In this document: piece after piece, positions 34,811 through 45,490 of the stretch
How the letters are laid out: the number at the start of each line of letters is the position of its first letter
Position numbering within the stretch: position 1 is the first letter of the stretch
Source of the DNA: Diogma glabrata
Lineage: Eukaryota > Arthropoda > Insecta > Diptera > Cylindrotomidae
Length of the DNA stretch: 64,000 nt
NCBI GenBank assembly: GCA_963693315.1
Contig: OY856187.1
Location: forward strand, 384,757,461 to 384,821,460
Direction: 5' to 3'
The notes under the pieces: generated by a model
The model's input: only the letters and a program-made list of their open reading frames with translations
Told to the model about the DNA's origin: nothing
The model's database searches: none
Position numbers and translations under genes: made by a program

Positions 34811-37278
34811 CCTTCAACATATGTCTTTTCTTGCTTGATGGCGAATATCGACAAGAACGATCCTTTCCCAAAAAATGTTAGGAAGGTTTCAAAACTTGTC
34901 ACCGCCGGATCAATGATGTCAAGTGACACAAAGATCAGTTTGGTGGGAGGCCAATTCAAATGTCCCGAACCAAGACACTTTAATCCAGCCTCAAAGAGTA
35001 ACTTGCCTTGGCAAGCTATCAGGATTTAGACTGGGTCGAAATATTATTTTCCGTGGTAATCGTGAAACCATAAATGTATACAATCACAAAAATAGAATTG
35101 GTAAAAACGGCTCTAAGGAGACGAAGCGCGACGTCAGGCAGCAGCTGTGGAAGTAAGTCACCTCTTATCATCGTTGCGTCTAGTATGCTAAATACAGAGA
35201 GGACTGTTGGGGCAGCAGAACTGTGGTCGTAAACACTATGCAAGGAGAAAGCGTTAAAAGTGGAAAACACAGAAGCTTACTGTTGCCACTGGCTCAACAG
35301 AGGCCAGCAATTGGGGTTGAACTACCCACTTAAATAAAAGGTTCATTCCCGATGGTCCTGAAGTTCGTCAGAGATCGGTTGTCACCATAGAAATCAAGAA
35401 AAAAACAGCAAAATGGAAGGAGTACCCCCAACCATCAAATCAGTAAGTAAAAAGAGAGCTAGGAAAACCACAATACTGTAGGACAACCCAGCAAAGAAGA
35501 TCAGAATATTTTTATTCCAACTAAGATTAAATAACACCACCCAAAACCGGCTCTAGCTACGCTGGTGCATGAAAAAAACGGGCAAGTTTGAGATTCTGAC
35601 AACCGACTTTCCTCAGACAGTGCTGAGTACATAGGAGCTGGGCCTAGCAGAAAAAAACACTGGTTCACCAGGTAGTGAAGGGCTAGAATCACAAAGATAG
35701 GTTTGGAATCCAAACTTTGGTCGTATTCACTTCAAACCAGGATTTGTTGTTAGAGATTACGATAGCAAACGAGCATGCAGTTGACCGGCCCGTGTCAGAA
35801 TTACCAAAAGCAGATGTAGGTAACCGTTGGCTTGTGGTGAGATTTTACGATGTTATTCTGACTTTTCACAAGATTACTGTATTTCTCCCAAAAAGTGGTG
35901 ACCAGATAGGGTACAATTTTTGGTTCTTTTAGAAGAACAAAACTTTGGGACGAACATCAAGAAATCAAGAAATGTAAGATATATTAGTAGGTGGCAAAAA
36001 AAACAGATAAATTTTTGATTTAAGGCATTGACACGAGGTCAAAAGAAACTGTTTTGATGCCAGAGAATATTAGTTCCGCTTTGACAAAGTCATTGACCAC
36101 ATTTTCAAGTGGCATCTGAAACTGTAACTACAACTGCAACGTTACTGTGCGTCATTTAAGTGATTTTTCACCACGCCATAGTAGCATTAGCTGTGGCATC
36201 CAGAACGTTTACTAAGAAACATCTGAGACTAACACTGACACAAGACATATGGTTTCCAAAAACATGACGAATGGAATGGCAAGCAGCAATGCTAAGATGG
36301 TGTGTATTGTATTTACGGGCAAAGATGGAGTTTTGTTCCTTAGTTTCAAAACATCAATGGATAATTAATAGATTTACAACATCAACTATTGAGACTTTAT
36401 TGAGTCCTTTATTATGAGTTGCTAAGGAATAGTATTAGAACAGGCAATTTCTCTTTATTTAAAAATATTCTGGCCAAAATTGTTGTATACAGTTTTCGTC
36501 ACAAATCAACAAAACTAAACTCGATGGTTTTATACTCAATGGCTGGATGAAAAATTTAAGTATTCTGACTACATTAAATCTTCACTTTCAAAAAGTACTT
36601 TAGACAGTGGTGACACCTTATCAAAAATAATGTGCAATCTCGCAAGAAGTATCAGGTGTCTGGTGTACAAAAGTTTACAAGAGTTTATTACTACCCAGCA
36701 TGTTGGTGGCTTGCAAGAAAAAATATGTTAACATTAAAACCTGCGTACTTTTGTCTTTTGAACTAACTTAAAGCAAATTAGTTAAAATGGTTTACTTATA
36801 CAGTTGCTTTGTTCCATCAAATAGAAGGCTGAGTGAATTAAAAAAAGATCCCATGTTCTAACGCAAGAGAGGATAGGACAAGTGGCAAGACATTCTTTTC
36901 TATCGAGTGTAATTTCTATCCCTGGTTTGAGAAATGGGATGCTTATAAAACCATTAATAAAGGATGATATTAATCAGAAAAATTTTTATATAGTGCTGCT
37001 CAATGACAGATGCCATCTTGTAACGTATAGTTCAGATTAACCACATATGCCCAGGATTTGGTAGCGCATGCATAGTCTTACCTTCGCTAGCTAATTTTGA
37101 GCAAGGGTTCTGTTAGTGGACCAAGGTAGAAGAAAATCTCCAGTTCACAAAAAAAATTCCAAAAAATGTTACGAAAAACTACAAAAATAATTAGAACCAC
37201 CAGAGATATCTATTTAAAAAATGCTTAACTATCGACCATTTGATAGGTTGTTCTAGTGATGACAACGGTCTGATCAAC
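34811..37278. other. unassigned, mixed composition
   Basis: The sequence is less AT-rich than its surroundings and has short open frames (34923-35156, 35717-35932 and others) with coding-like stretches such as FIPDGPEVRQRSVVTIEIKK near 35345. They are broken, and none matches a family I recognise. It may be a decayed transposon. Confidence 0.3.
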
Positions 37279-37340
37279 CATATGTTAGCATTATCCACCT
37301 ATATGTCAGCATTATCAAGCCATATATCAGCATTATCCAG
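37279..37340 (+). repeat. 21-bp tandem repeat, three copies
   Basis: Three units of the type CATATGTCAGCATTATCCA sit head to tail with a few substitutions. No other array shares this unit. Confidence 0.75.
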
Positions 37341-38812
37341 CTAAGTGTTACCTTTCCAGCTCAATGATAACAGTCTAAGCAACCTGTTTAGAGGAATAAG
37401 GTGTAAGTATTGATGTTCTCTTGAATGCATCAATAAAATCACAAATACAATGGGAAAAAAGTGTTTATGGGCAGTGTGATGTACATTTTTTTACAACGCC
37501 GAGAGCCCAGGATCTAACGTAGCCTCACAGAGTGCTAAAACCACCAATAACCAACAAAAGCCACCTAAAATTTGCCCCAGACACATTTTTGGTGCTTCTT
37601 TATTTTTTTATAGCAATTATAGCCAGGTGCTCCAGACGAATAAGGCTATAAATGTCAAAACTTTGAATATTGAATGAATTACACAAGCTGGACAAAGGAA
37701 CCACTTTACAAGAATTACGAAACCAGCAGAAGTGCTATATAACTATTTGGAAGCACATTTGCAGCTTTCGAAAAAACTCAAAACATTGGAAGAAAATTAT
37801 TGTAACAAAAAGTAATGGCACAAACAAAACTACTTTCAAAATAGTGGACCACTACTCAAAATGTTACATAGAAAGCCAAATTAAAGATCCGGTTAATAAG
37901 ACCCTGGATTATCTAGTAAGATAACGTTGTTCAATCATTCAATCGCTTTAATAAATAACTTGAGATCTATCACATCTAAAAACATCTGACCAAAATAAAG
38001 ATAAGAATAATTGCATTGGGTGAAATGACATAAATACAAATAATCTGCAGATTCAAAAAAATCAACCAAATAAAAACGGTTGAATAAAAATTTTTTTTTT
38101 TTGGGGGGGGAGGTGTGTTCCAACAATGTTGTACAGTGTATAAACATGTGTCCGTATTTATTTAATTAAACTTTTTGCAAAAGGATTGAAGTTTTAGAAG
38201 GCCACCTAACCGTAATACATCGTTCACTAAATGCGTAATCAACTTTTTTGTTTCGTTAAATTTCAATTTCAACTAAATAAATTGTTTCTTCTATATAACA
38301 GATTTTTATAATGTTAAGATAAAAAATTATTAATTGTTGCTATCGATTTTTTTTTTAATAAATTTATTTATTTCGTTTATTTTCTTTTTTAATATCATTC
38401 ACTATCACTATTTAAACGAGTTCGTTTCGTAATTTTTTTTTATTTTTAAAATAAATAAATTAATTAAACAATTTTATTATTTAAATTCAATTATGGTAAA
38501 TAGTTTGTTTAATGTTGAATATCACATATATGCAAAAAAAATTTATATATTTTTTTTCTTAGTTTATTTAATTTTATTAAATTTAAACACACAATTTATA
38601 TGTCCACATAAACTGTGAAAATTTCAATTTTTTTTTCTATTTAAATTTAATTGTATTTTTATAATTAAATTAAAAAATTTATATGACGTAAATTAACATA
38701 ATTACTTTACAAATGTTGATTTTATTTTCAGTTTTGTTTAAGTTAGGTAGAAATAAAAAAATTTAACTTAATTTCACAGGGCCGTATCACCGACCCCGTG
38801 AGACTCCTATAG
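37341..38812. other. unassigned, AT-rich
   Basis: The plus-strand frame 37670-37924 reads KQKCYITIW-like coding character but has no recognisable domain. 38160-38760 is low-complexity A/T DNA that on the minus strand would be the 3' untranslated side of the exon at 38813. Confidence 0.35.
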
Positions 38813-39106
38813 TCATACGGTACTTTCACGTTTTACCATAAGTGGTGTCTCAGCAGAAACATCTTCTTCTGGTACACCAATACAAATTCTAGAACGTGGT
38901 GTCGTACCTAAATGCTGCATTGCTATAGTTGAAGGTGGAGGTGGTATTTGTTGCTGTTGTTGTGTTTGTGTACTACCAACTATTGTCATTTGTGGTAAAT
39001 GTCGAACACCGGCTATTGTTCCACCATATGATGGCCAATGATGATTTGGATGTCGTGGTAATGTACATGATGATCCAGTATTAACATATGAATTTGGCAC
39101 AGGACT
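38813..39106 (-). CDS. candidate terminal coding exon ending in a PDZ-ligand-like tail
   Basis: On the minus strand TTATTACAG ends at 39107 and serves as a good splice acceptor. The exon then reads in phase SPVPNSYVNTGSSCTLPRHP for 97 residues to a TGA at 38815-38813. The peptide is low in complexity in the middle (QQQQQ, PPPP) and ends KRESTV. A Ser at -2 and Val at the C-terminus form a class I PDZ ligand, as found on the cytoplasmic tails of membrane and synaptic proteins. Codon use is less AT-biased than the flanks. A long AT-rich 3' side follows. The family is not certain: a neuroligin-like or other synaptic adhesion tail is possible, but no conserved domain is in view. Upstream exons would lie at higher coordinates, and none is recognised. 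Confidence 0.55.
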   Translation of the reverse strand, partial: SPVPNSYVNTGSSCTLPRHPNHHWPSYGGTIAGVRHLPQMTIVGSTQTQQQQQIPPPPSTIAMQHLGTTPRSRICIGVPEEDVSAETPLMVKRESTV

Positions 39107-40121
39107 CTGTAATAATAAAAATAAGAAATATTAAATTTAATTTTTATTTGTATAATTTGAATAATTTTCTGGAAACATAATTTTTGTTTCTCTCGTTTTA
39201 AATATATTTTTGTTTGTTATTTCTATTCTTTATTCTAAAATTATGTTAGAAATTTTTGGCAAACAAATTCACAATAATTTTTTTTTATCATTATTTAATG
39301 AAGTTGTAGAATTTTATGCTTTTAAAAAGCGGTTTGGTTGAAGTTTTATTCGTATTCATAATATAGAAGAGGAAGCTTTTATTTTTTCGTTAATTTCAAT
39401 TTTTATTTCATAAAAATAATTTTTTTGATTTAAGATTAGTCGCCATTTCGATGTTAACTTAGTCATAAAAATGTTTATTTTTTTTTTTAAATATTTTTGA
39501 TCTAGAAGAAAATGATTTTTACTAAAAAGTTCTACAATTAGTTTTGGTCAAAGATTAACACATAAAAATATTTTACAAATGTTGTAAACTTGTTGTACTC
39601 AATTTTTCTATTTCAAACTTGGATCTTAAAATTTGCAAAAAGATTTTTTCTATAGAAACAAAAAAAAAGGTTTGCACTCAGATTGGTGAGAAATTGTCCA
39701 AAATTCAAAAATGTTAATTTACTATTTTTAGAGGTTTCTCTTAAAAGCCTTTAACGGAATACTATATTTCTCATCTTAGACATATAAGATGCCATCACAT
39801 AGAATTTTATGTGTATTTGCAATTCAATGGTTTTATGTGCATTCACAAAAGGAATGCATTTTGGATTCGTTACGTCCTTATACTTGTATAGGTACTTGCA
39901 ATCACATCATTAAACATCTCCAGTCACCTACACTTATTCCCCCAGTTTAAAAGCAAAATTGAAACCAATTATGTTTTATTGTTATATTGTACGAAAATGC
40001 TTTTTTTTATCAATATCGATAAATTTTCTGGTCCGACGGTTTTCCACCCTTGATTCTTACAAACTTTGCTAGGCAACAGGCTCCAACTCTATTAAATAAA
40101 TATTATATATCATAAAAAACC
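39107..40121. other. AT-rich, probable intron or intergenic
   Basis: The stretch upstream of the candidate exon on the minus strand shows no second exon that I can support. No repeat was recognised. Confidence 0.4.
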
Positions 40122-40300
40122 GGAATATTTCCCAATTCTTGGAAGCTGGGTAATGTTCAACCCATTTTGAAGAGAGGCAGTACGATAGACCCTATAAAAA
40201 TTATAGACCATTTGCAATTCTTTCCGTTTTAACTATGAAATGAACTCAATACCTTCCTCCACATTTTCTGATGAATTTGCCTCTCAGACATTTAGTTATC
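40122..40300 (+). pseudogene. Jockey-type RT fragment, plus strand
   Basis: The plus-strand reading FPNSWKLGNVQPILKRGS followed by DPIKIIDH matches the conserved start of the RT palm in Jockey/CR1 LINEs (SWK-VQPIxKKGS-DPxNYRPI). It then breaks up. The stretch 40232-40300 resembles 42538-42600 in the same orientation, so a related fragment lies on the far side of the minus-strand copy. This hints at inversion or multiple insertion. Confidence 0.6.
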
Positions 40301-41405
40301 CCATATCCTTATTCCTCTCATATTCCCCACCTTCTTAATTTCTACATAAAATGGGATCGGGATCGGATATTTAAAGAGTCAAAATAATGAATATTTCATA
40401 TTTGGTGTGCTAAACATGTCTTATTAACTAGTTAATTTAAAAAAAATCCTTGACTTGACAACAGCCGATTGCAGTGGAGATAAACTTCATCGTGATTAAT
40501 GCTCCTCATGTTGTTTTGCCAGGGTCACCCCAAATGAACTAAATTGCTGTCTATGATGAAATTTATGGATCTTCGTTGGTCACTATCTACTGTTGCCTTA
40601 TACGCAGAACCACTTTCATTTTGCTTTAAAATGGAATGACATCATATTATTGATATTTCTACGGCATCATCAAACACCATACGGGAGAACATTATATCAG
40701 CTACGATATCAGCTCTATCAGATGGTCTCGATAGTTAAATCTTTAATATAAATCAATTAAAAATCCATCAGGTGCTGGTAGGATGATATAATCTAACCAG
40801 AACCCAGATATCGATACTTTAAAATACTTTTAGGCTCTTCCCCAAACCCAGACATCGATACTTTAAAATACCTTTAGGCTTTAGGCTCTTCTACAACTTC
40901 CATGTCACGATTTGAAGCTTAATACGGTCTGATTTTATTTAAAGGCATTTTCTGTAATATTTTAGTCATAAATAATATGAGCATGCTCTATCTCAACACC
41001 ATTATACATAATGTTCCATAAGAATGATCCCAGGATGGATAACTTTGTCATTCGCCTTGTTGTGTAGTAATTTATTGACCAGGTTTTGGTATCATTGAAC
41101 AGAATCCGTCCAGTTAAGTAACAAGATATCCTACGGAAAAACGTGCAATTCGCATAGATCATCCAGAGCTTCATCCCATTTTATCATTCACCATTTTATC
41201 CCTTTTTATTTCTACCTCTAGTCAAGTTAATGGTAAAATCTTTTTTCTGAAACCAAACAGCCTGTCAAAGAGGCCCACTCGCATTTAGTATGTTACTGGA
41301 AATAAGCACCTTGAGTAAAATTTCTCAAATCCAGTTGTGTATCTGCTGTTTCAAAAATGTGTTATAGGGTTTAGAATATGTGTCACAACAACACATAAAT
41401 ACCTT
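40301..41405. other. unassigned decayed sequence
   Basis: The composition is moderate and short frames exist, such as the minus-strand 40962-41174, but no motif is recognised. It may be decayed LINE sequence, given its position between two LINE fragments. Confidence 0.35.
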
Positions 41406-42535
41406 TTAAGACCTAAGTCTAGACCTAGGTCCCACAACAACTGGCGTTCTAAGGTCATGATGAACGCTTTTTTTAAACCTCTGCGGGTTGAAGTCACCTG
41501 AGACTAAGGATTCCGGCAAACTTTTCCATTTGTATGCAGTTTGGACAAAGAAATCTTTCTGCGATCTGCCAGTATAACAGTGTGGAATCTCGACCGTTTG
41601 GCTGGTTGCGGTAGCCGATTGTCGAGTGGAACGGGGGTAAGAATAAGTTTGAGGCATGATGCTGCTGGTTTTATCTGAGCACTGTTGATGACGATATTTG
41701 TAAAAAACAACGAGGTCAGTAACAGTGCGACGATGTTGTAGGGAATCAAGTTTTGATGTCAAAGCTCGATCACCCACAATTCGTATAGCCAGCTTTTGAA
41801 CAGAGTCCAAGAGGGCCAAGATGAAAACAGAAGCAGCACCCCAAACTTGATAACAGCACTTCATACAGGGACGAATATAGGACTTAAAAACATGGAGCAA
41901 TTGGTATGGAGTGAAAAATTTTTTGCATCTATTAAGGAAGCCGAGTTTTTTAGACGCGCTTTTTGCCATCGCCATTACATGATCGTTCCAGAGAAGGTCA
42001 TTTGAAAATGTGACACCCTATAAACGAATGTTTTTAGATTCACCTATTGGTTCATCACACATACTAAATAAAATATCTTTGGGGAACTCGGTCTTTAATC
42101 TGGAAACAATTAACAGCTGTGTTTTGGTAGAGTTGAAATTGACCAGGTTTTGGTCACACCAATCGGCGATGTATTTTAGGCCTTTGTTCACATTTATGGC
42201 AGCGTCTCTCCGGCGGAATTAATTCGTTCGTACATTTTACCTTTTGAAGGAAGGGGCTCAAACGACTTGTGCAGAGTACTATCATCTGCAAAACTATTTA
42301 TTGGGCTGCTGGTGATTTTCAACAATTCGTTGATATAAATCAAATATAGGGTTGGGGACAAAACTAAGCCTTGAGGTACACCAGCGTTAGTTAGTTTAGA
42401 CTCAGAAGAAAATCTGTCTAAGGAGACCGAAATGTATCGGTTTAATAGAAAATTTTGAATCAGCTTCACAACATTGGGATGAAAACCGTACGCAACGAGC
42501 TTGTTGATTAAGTTGGCATGCCAGACTCGATCGTC
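41406..42535 (-). pseudogene. Jockey-type LINE fragment 2, reverse transcriptase 3' part
   Basis: The minus-strand reading runs RVWHANLINKLVAYGFHP, FLLNRYISVSLDRFSSESK, TNAGVPQG, LYLIYINELL, SPINSFADDSTLHKSF, then NSTKTQLL-like, KLGFLNRCKKFFTPYQLLH, IRPCMKCCYQVWGAAS and the C-terminal WKSLPESLVSGDFNPQRFK, ending at 41406. The active-site FADD is intact. Frame breaks lie near 42190 and 41990. It starts abruptly in the palm at about 42535, so the N-terminal RT half is missing here. The endonuclease half of a related element is at 47640-49000 on the same strand, across a Gypsy element. Confidence 0.88.
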
Positions 42536-42835
42536 GAGCTCAATGCCCTCCTCCGTATTTTTTGATGAATTTGCTTATATGGTCCAGTGCCACGTCGACC
42601 ATATAAGTGTAATAAAAAGTTCTTATCGGTTCGAAACTAGATCGATCGACAATTTTGTGGATAGCGAAAAATTTCATAAATTGCACACCATATTCTGTTA
42701 GATTCAGTTTTATTATTCATGATGGGATAATTTCCATCGGAGTGATGTAATATCACAAATAATTCATTGAATTAACGGTTTCTAATTGTTTTGTGATTAT
42801 TTCGGTGGACTTATTTTTGTTTAAATTCTAAAAAT
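42536..42835 (+). other. junction between LINE fragment and Gypsy leader
   Basis: The first part (42538-42700) resembles 40232-40400 in the same orientation. The last part would be the Gypsy leader before gag. No 5' LTR matching the proposed 3' LTR (TGTTATGTGGTGAC) is present, so the left end of the Gypsy element has been lost or replaced. Confidence 0.45.
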
Positions 42836-43899
42836 ATGAATACACCAATCAATTCTCCCTCGCGTCCTGCCTCACCGGTGAATGACTTGGGTGGTGATGA
42901 ACCACCCATGCTAATGACCCATTAGCAGTTTGCTGATTTTATCCAAGCGAACTTGCAGCAGTTTGCACAACAACAATCCACGGCACAGCGGCAGATGCCA
43001 TCACCTTGCTCACAACCTCCAACAACTGAACCAGATTCAGCTAACGTGAGCAATATTAACTTCGTTAAATTTAAAGCTCCACAAAATCTTTTCGAACAAA
43101 ACCCAATTGTTTGGTTCAGGATGTTGAAACTCTAATTTTTAAGTGTGAATGTTAGGTCAAAATGACTAAATATTCACATGCGTTAAGTGCAATTGATTCA
43201 AGATTGCACAACAAATTGACACTGTTGCTCTTTAAAGAGATAGGTGATACTCCATATACCACCTTTAAGTCTGAGGTAATTAAAATTTTGGGCGACAGCG
43301 ATAAAGCAAAAATCAATAATATTTTGCATGAATTAGTATTAGGTGATAAAAAATCTACTCAGTTGCTAGCTGAATTCCGAATTAACGGTGCTGATATGAA
43401 TGATGGTATAATCAAGCAACTTTGGATGTCACGTCTTTTTGAAAGCACCCAACTTGTTTTAACGTCTATCGAAGACGATTGGTCATTAACAGTGTTGGCA
43501 GAAAAGGCCGACAATCTTATGGAAACGTTGTCACAAAGACAAATTTGTTTAATGAACGTTCCATCTACATCTACTTCTGCACAACCAAATAATTTAAACT
43601 GGTTTCATCAAGGTGTTTCTCAACCTCAAAATCAAAACATTAATGAAATGTTTTCTAATTTCAAAACGCAAATTCTGAGTGAAATTCACTTGATAGTAAA
43701 TTCTGGTCATAGGTCGCGCTCTAAATCTCGTGATAACCGAGGAACCTCTAGAACAAAGTCTAGGGAATTTAAAATTAATTCGAACATTTGTTTTTACCAC
43801 ACCAGATTTAAAGGCAAAGCACTACGCTGCGTCACTGGATATAAATTTTGTAAAAATTTCGTCGCTCCGAATAAACCCGACAATCAAAAAAACGAGTAA
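42836..43899 (+). pseudogene. Ty3/Gypsy gag, broken
   Basis: The ATG at 42836 starts MNTPINSPSRPASPVNDLGG. A TAG at 42923-42925 and a TAA at 43133-43135 interrupt it, and the frame changes before 43162. The main part reads FKSEVIKILGDSDKAKINNI, then GDKKSTQLLAEFRING and TQLVLTSIEDDWSLTVLAEK, which are capsid segments typical of Gypsy gag. An Arg/Ser-rich stretch (SRSKSRDNRG) follows, then a Cys/His segment, ICFYHTRFKGKALRC, of the form seen at the gag end in this element type. It would form the particle and bind RNA. It ends with GAG TAA at 43899, overlapping pol. Confidence 0.85.
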
Positions 43900-44240
43900 A
43901 TGATCATCAATACGATGTCAGTAGTATTGATGATCTTCAAGTCAACCGTTTATTAGTTTTTGAGAATAACTCAAGACTAAAATTTTTAATTGATACTGGA
44001 GCAGATCTTTCTGTCATCCCAAAATCAAATCCAGCTACTACTGTTTTCAAACTATTTGCGGCAAACGGCACTCCCATATCTGCCTATGGCACTCAAATTC
44101 TGCAATCAAACATTGGTCTTCGCAGAAATTTCTCTTGGGAATTCATAGTTGCCGACGTTTCGATCCCTATGATCGGATCAGATTTTCTTAAGCACACTGG
44201 ATTACTTGTTGATATTCAGAGACAGAGACTCATAGACCCG
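43875..44240 (+). CDS. Ty3/Gypsy aspartic protease
   Basis: The pol frame opens at 43875 and carries LIDTGADLSVIPKS, with the catalytic Asp-Thr-Gly encoded at 43992-44000. A flap-like region follows, then FSWEFIVADVSIPMIGSDFL, the conserved second half ending in the G-x-D-F-L strand. The domain is complete and uninterrupted. It would cleave the Gag-Pol polyprotein. It is fused in frame to RT downstream. The homologous protease end of the older minus-strand copy is at 14310-14160. Confidence 0.85.
43887..43893 (+). promoter_or_regulatory. canonical -1 frameshift heptamer at the gag-pol overlap
   Basis: A AAA AAC occurs in the gag frame (codons CAA AAA AAC GAG TAA), six bases before the gag stop. 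The pol frame is exactly -1 relative to gag and is open from 43875. A slippery heptamer in this position is the known mechanism for making Gag-Pol. A downstream stimulatory structure was not established. Confidence 0.75.
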
Positions 44241-45022
44241 TCAACCTCTCTGTACTCAATAGGTAGTTTATCTAAATGTGATGAACCTTCAATTTCTCTA
44301 GTCGACAAGACTAAATTACCAACTAAAATTGTCAAAATCTTGGAAGCATTCCCAGAGATTGCAAATACTAATCTCTTTCCAAGTAGTGTGAAACACAACG
44401 TGACACACAAACTAGAGACAGTTGGTACACCTGTTTATTGTAAAACTCAACGCTTGGCTCCTGACAAACCTATAATAGCCAAATCCGAGTTCGAAAAGAT
44501 GCTATTGGGTATTTGTAGGCCAAGTAAGAGCTCTTGGTCAAGTCCAACACTTGGAAAGAAAAAGAACGGAGAATGGCATCCTTGTAGAGGTTATCGAGCT
44601 TTAAACAGAATTACGGTTCTCGATCAATATTCCATTCTTCACCCCCAAGATTTTTCGCATCAGTTAGAGGGATTGATAATTTTCTCATCCCTCGATCTTG
44701 TTCAGGCATACCATCAAATACCAATACATCCGGAGGACATTCCCAAAACCGCAATTTCACTGAACACGGTATATTACCAGATCGTGAACGTGTTCAAGTC
44801 ATTAAAGACTTTGAACGTCCCACAAATGTTAAACAGCTTAAACGTTTCTTAGGCATGATTAACTTTTATCAACGTTTTTTACCAGTTGCTGCAGCTAATC
44901 AAATTTTACTCAACAGCTTCTTAAAGGGATATAAGAAGAATAGTAAAATTCCAATTTCATGGACACCTGAGTCCATTCAAGACTTTGACAATTGTAAAGA
45001 TAAATTGTGTAATGCAACTATT
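44241..45022 (+). pseudogene. Ty3/Gypsy reverse transcriptase with internal deletion
   Basis: The N-terminal RT half is in the pol frame: KHNVTHKLETVGTPVYCKTQ, LGICRPSKSSWSSPTLGKKK, WHPCRGYRALNRITVLDQYS and FSSLDLVQAYHQIPIHPEDI. It stops making sense at about 44760. From 44762 a different frame gives GILPDRERVQVIKDF, then KQLKRFLGMINFYQRFLP, which is the part after the fingers and palm. Comparison with the family indicates roughly 90-100 codons, including the active-site YxDD, were deleted at this junction and the frame shifted. A TAA at 45023-45025 follows. RT is therefore dead. Confidence 0.85.
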
Positions 45023-45025
45023 TAA

Positions 45026-45490
45026 GCTCATCTGTCATCTTCAGCTCGACTAGCAATTATGATCGACGCATCTGATACAGCGAAAGGAGCCGTAGTGCAG
45101 CAATTTGTTGAAGAAGCCTGGCAACCGCTCAATTTTTTCTCGGTTCGTCTTAATGATGCCCAAATAAAATATAGCGCTTATGATAGAGAACTTCTCGCAG
45201 CGTATTCAGGCATCAAACATTTCAGACACCTTCTGGAAGGTCGTGAATTTACACTATTCACCGACCACAAACCTCTAATTTTTGCTTTTAAACAAAATTT
45301 AGAAAAAGCATCTCCCCGTCAAATTCGCCATTTGGATTTCATTGGGCAACTCACCACTGATATCCAACATATTTCCGGCGTCGACAATATCGTAGCTGAC
45401 GCGCTCTCTCGCATAGATCAAATACTCATACCAGAGAAAATTGATTATGCTGCAATCGCGGACAAGCAAACCAACGACGAGGAATTTTAA
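45026..45490 (+). CDS. Ty3/Gypsy RNase H domain
   Basis: The frame is open between an in-frame TAA at 45023-45025 and another at 45488-45490. Active-site acidic residues are visible in MIDASDTAKGAVV, YDRELLAAYSGIKHF, LFTDHKPLIFAF and VADALSRID. It would remove RNA from RNA:DNA hybrids during reverse transcription. The domain looks intact even though RT is destroyed, so its loss of function is indirect. Confidence 0.87.
   Translation, partial: AHLSSSARLAIMIDASDTAKGAVVQQFVEEAWQPLNFFSVRLNDAQIKYSAYDRELLAAYSGIKHFRHLLEGREFTLFTDHKPLIFAFKQNLEKASPRQIRHLDFIGQLTTDIQHISGVDNIVADALSRIDQILIPEKIDYAAIADKQTNDEEF

Noticed and set aside
35717..35932. Frame reading VDRPVSELPKADVGNRWLVV
   Set aside because: It looks coding-like but is short and isolated, and no family could be recognised.
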